NCBI GenBank assembly: GCA_002381185.1
Contig: DFOA01000038.1
Coordinates: 59,621-123,620 of the forward strand
Direction of reading: 5' to 3'
DNA: 64,000 nt
Source of the DNA: Firmicutes bacterium UBA3553
GTDB taxonomy: Bacteria > Bacillota > Clostridia > Tissierellales > Sedimentibacteraceae
The notes below the pieces were generated by a model that was given only the letters and a program-made list of their open reading frames with translations, was not told where the DNA came from and ran no database searches. Positions 61,976 through 64,000 of the stretch are shown here, piece by piece. A program made the translations under genes and the position numbers. Numbering within the stretch: position 1 is the first letter of the stretch; the number at the start of each line of letters is the position of its first letter.

Positions 61976-62689
61976 TTAAGCAATATTTACTATCTTATTT
62001 ATTCTTTTCATTTCATACATATCTTCTGTTGTATAATATCCGGCCGGCATTCTTGAAAGCTTTAAAGCCAAATCCAAAGCACCTCTTGCAAATATTTTTT
62101 TAGAATATGCAGTATGCTTTATTTCAATTACTTCATCTACTCCTGCAAATATAACCATATGTTCACCCGGTATGCTTCCTGATCTTAAAGAATGCATCTC
62201 AATTTTTTCTCTTCCTGTAGCAGACTTGATATCTTCAGCTAATGTCTTTGCCGTACCACTTGGAGAGTCTTTTTTCTTATTATGATGTTTTTCAATAATA
62301 TCTATATCAAATCCTTTAAATTCATCTGATATATTTTTGAGTATTTTCCTTATCACATTAATTCCAAGAGATGTATTTGAAGAAAGCAGCACCGGAATAT
62401 CTTTGCCTGCATTTACAATTTTATTTTTTTGTTCATCATTAAATCCTGTTGTACATATTAAGAGAGCACATTTCTTTTTATTAGAAAAATCAATCAGAAA
62501 ATCAAGATTCTCAGGATTGGAGAAATCTATTACCGCATCAATTTTTTCTGCTATATCTTGTCCGTAATTACCTCTTCTAGGAGATAAGGAACCTATAAGT
62601 CTTATATTATCGCAGTCTTGAATTTCCTGCTCCAAGACCCTCCCCATTGCTCCGTTTATTCCACATATAACTATATTCATACTATTCAT
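61976..62689 (-). CDS. dapB: 4-hydroxy-tetrahydrodipicolinate reductase
   Basis: This 237-residue enzyme reduces hydroxy-tetrahydrodipicolinate with NAD(P)H. It has IVICGINGAMGRVL, AVIDFSNPENLDFL near 60, CTTGFN, SSNTSLGINV, the catalytic IEKHHNKKKDSPSGTA near 138 and GEHMVIFAG. ATG 62689 follows AAGGAAGGG; it lies 8 nt after dapA. Confidence 0.95.
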   Translation of the reverse strand: MNSMNIVICGINGAMGRVLEQEIQDCDNIRLIGSLSPRRGNYGQDIAEKIDAVIDFSNPENLDFLIDFSNKKKCALLICTTGFNDEQKNKIVNAGKDIPVLLSSNTSLGINVIRKILKNISDEFKGFDIDIIEKHHNKKKDSPSGTAKTLAEDIKSATGREKIEMHSLRSGSIPGEHMVIFAGVDEVIEIKHTAYSKKIFARGALDLALKLSRMPAGYYTTEDMYEMKRINKIVNIA

Positions 62690-62697
62690 TCCCTTCC

Positions 62698-63594
62698 TTA
62701 ACAAGCTAAGCTTGATACACCTATTCCATATAAATTCATTTCATTAATAAGTTTTTCTCTGTTTTCGCCAGATATCTGATAAAGAGGTTCTCTCACCTCA
62801 GAGCTGCATAAACTCATAATGTTCATGGCTTCTTTAACCGGAATTGGATTTGTTTCAATAAACAATGCATTGTTAAGTCCGTTCAATGCCAGTTGTGCTT
62901 CTTTGGCTTTTTCAATGTTGCCGCTCCTGAAATCATCAACCATTTTCCTGGTTTCAGCAGGCAATATGTTGGCAACCACAGAAATAACCCCGTGTCCTCC
63001 CAAAGACATCAAAGGAATTACCATGTCATCGTTGCCTGAATAAACTAAAAAATCTCTAGGACATATTCGTATAATTTCCGCAACCTGACTTATATTTCCG
63101 CTTGCTTCTTTAATTCCTGCTATATTTTCTATTTTTGAAAGTTCTAAAACAGTCTTTGGTTCGATATTCATTCCGGTTCTTCCGGGTACATTATATGCTA
63201 TAATTGGAAGTGATGTGACTTCTGCAATTAATCTATAATGATTTATTAGCCCTCTTTGAGTTGTTTTGTTGTAATAAGGAGTTACAATCAATAAACCATC
63301 TGCGCCTGCTTCTTCACAAAACTGTGCTTTCTTGATTGCTGACGCAGTACAGTTGCTTCCTGCCCCTGCAATAACAGGTATTCTTTTATTTACTCTGCCG
63401 ATTACAAATTTCACTACTGAATGATATTCATCATCTGTCAATGTTGATGCTTCCCCGGTTGTTCCTGCCACAATTATTGAACCAGACAGTTCAACATGCA
63501 TATCAACCAGCCTTCCTAATGCATTGTAATCAACTTCTCCTTTTGTAAATGGTGTTACCAATGCCACTCCACAGCCTCTTACTAAATCTCTCAT
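62698..63594 (-). CDS. dapA: 4-hydroxy-tetrahydrodipicolinate synthase
   Basis: This 298-residue aldolase condenses pyruvate with aspartate semialdehyde. It has the motifs GTTGEASTLTDDEYHSVV, PYYNKTTQRGL (catalytic Tyr region), YNVPGRTGMN and the Schiff-base Lys in GIKEASGNISQ near residue 163. It is the first gene of the dap unit and directly follows the lysine riboswitch. AAGGAG precedes the ATG. The family also includes N-acetylneuraminate lyases, but the dap context settles the assignment. Confidence 0.95.
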   Translation of the reverse strand: MRDLVRGCGVALVTPFTKGEVDYNALGRLVDMHVELSGSIIVAGTTGEASTLTDDEYHSVVKFVIGRVNKRIPVIAGAGSNCTASAIKKAQFCEEAGADGLLIVTPYYNKTTQRGLINHYRLIAEVTSLPIIAYNVPGRTGMNIEPKTVLELSKIENIAGIKEASGNISQVAEIIRICPRDFLVYSGNDDMVIPLMSLGGHGVISVVANILPAETRKMVDDFRSGNIEKAKEAQLALNGLNNALFIETNPIPVKEAMNIMSLCSSEVREPLYQISGENREKLINEMNLYGIGVSSLAC

Positions 63595-63661
63595 TTTTTT
63601 CTCCTTTAAAATTATTTTTTATAAATAATTTTCATGCCGCTTTTTACTAAAAAATAGTAAT

Positions 63662-63702
63662 AAAAAAAGCGACATAAGAGCAAAAGGGCTCTCAGACGCT
63701 TA
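63662..63702 (-). terminator. Riboswitch-controlled terminator upstream of dapA
   Basis: The minus strand folds AAGCGTCTGAGAGC / GCTCTTATGTCGCTT and continues in seven T. It is the expression platform of the lysine riboswitch. A smaller T-rich hairpin (63628-63660) lies between it and the dapA start. Confidence 0.88.
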
Positions 63703-63730
63703 CAAAAAACACCGAACCTTCTGCCCAGCA

Positions 63731-63876
63731 TATTACAGCTCTCTTTTATAGAATTGGGAAGCATCCTATAAAAACAGTATTACATCTTTTAAATGTAAGC
63801 CCAGGGAAAACCCTTCGGCGAATCACCCTTTCAAAGCAGAGCTTTTACTCTTGATCATCGCAACCTCTGTAATATA
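63731..63876 (-). promoter_or_regulatory. Lysine riboswitch (L-box) aptamer
   Basis: On the minus strand the aptamer opens ATTACAGAGGTTGCGATGATC, then AAGAGTAA, continues GAAAGGGTGATTCGCCGAAG and closes with the P1 partner GAGCTGTAAT. These are conserved core segments of the L-box (AGAGGUGCGA, the loop-E-like AAGAGUA and GAUUCGCCGAAG). Binding of lysine would favour the terminator downstream and switch dapA, dapB and dapH off. Confidence 0.92.
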
Positions 63877-63901
63877 CCCACGAAAATATTTAATTTTTTC
63901 T

Positions 63902-63930
63902 ATTATATGATTGATAACACCATATGTCAA
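63902..63930 (-). promoter_or_regulatory. Promoter of the dap operon
   Basis: The minus strand shows TTGACA (63925-63930), 17 nt and TATAAT (63902-63907), a perfect sigma-A promoter. Transcription would begin about 20 nt before the riboswitch. The last 70 bp of the window show nothing further. Confidence 0.88.
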
Positions 63931-64000
63931 CTAAAAAATATTTATTTCTTATAAAAAAATTATTGCTCGTTAATACTATCAATCGAGTAGGAGCTAAATA

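Noticed and set aside
1..64000. Search for tRNA, rRNA, CRISPR arrays, insertion sequences and prophage genes
   Set aside because: By eye I saw no clover-leaf tRNA, no rRNA core motifs, no spaced direct repeats of CRISPR type and no transposase or integrase frame.

Overview
This 64 kb window is low-GC, densely packed DNA with strong AGGAGG-type ribosome binding sites. It looks like the chromosome of an anaerobic, spore-forming Firmicute of the class Clostridia. The indications are Rex, an NADP-type glutamate dehydrogenase, an EFR1-type ferredoxin, methylglyoxal synthase, a YtvI-like sporulation membrane protein, a GerMN lipoprotein, DapH-type lysine synthesis and a lysine riboswitch. An amino-acid or carboxylate fermenter (Sedimentibacter-like) would fit, but there is no rRNA or tRNA here to prove the genus. 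I saw no IS element, prophage or CRISPR array.

Layout. 0-6.5 kb: assorted genes, namely a DUF4180 fragment at the window edge, an HMA-fold protein without its CxxC, an amidohydrolase, a tiny Asn/Lys-rich protein, a DUF346 beta-propeller protein, a copper-amine-oxidase-N-like secreted protein, an EFR1 ferredoxin, mgsA and idi. 6.6-21.6 kb: a catabolic block controlled by a PrpR-N/PAS/AAA+/Fis sigma-54 activator. It has two leftward operons, each with a consensus -24/-12 promoter, and the promoters share a 17-nt upstream motif present in three copies. Operon A encodes a TIM-barrel-like protein of unknown reaction, two-subunit fumarase, malic enzyme and an LDH2-family dehydrogenase. Operon B encodes a nitroreductase, a Cys-rich protein, a two-subunit CoA-transferase, a tripartite tricarboxylate transporter (TctC, B, A) with a small ferredoxin gene inside it, a cupin and a creatininase-family hydrolase. 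Together they would import a carboxylate and run fumarate to malate to pyruvate. The starting substrate is not resolved.

22-29.5 kb: ytvI-like gene, gdhA, rex, a phosphate transporter with its DUF47 partner, an orphan NMT1/THI5-like lipoprotein and a GerMN lipoprotein. 29.6-31.2 kb: a small accessory island with an ~600-bp gene-free, strongly structured region and a two-gene unit of Panacea (DUF4065) antitoxin-like protein plus a two-helix membrane protein, a candidate toxin-antitoxin pair. 31.4-38.2 kb: pgeF, a MocR-type regulator, a Ca2+ P-type ATPase and a FAD-dependent oxidoreductase. 38.2-43.2 kb: a TetR-controlled MacAB-like efflux operon with two perfect operator palindromes. 43.3-48.4 kb: a peptide-type operon (dipeptide epimerase, DUF819 membrane protein, CocE/NonD hydrolase) followed by an XRE-cupin regulator.

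48.6-59.7 kb: housekeeping and signalling genes (ABC-F ATPase, a membrane GGDEF protein, GNAT, MBL hydrolase, DUF2164, a small OadB-motif membrane protein, HD protein, RluA-type synthase, YbaK, DUF1294, TrmB, patatin, DUF2179). 59.7-64 kb: lysine synthesis genes dapA-dapB-dapH and lysC, with dapA preceded by a consensus promoter, an L-box lysine riboswitch and its terminator.
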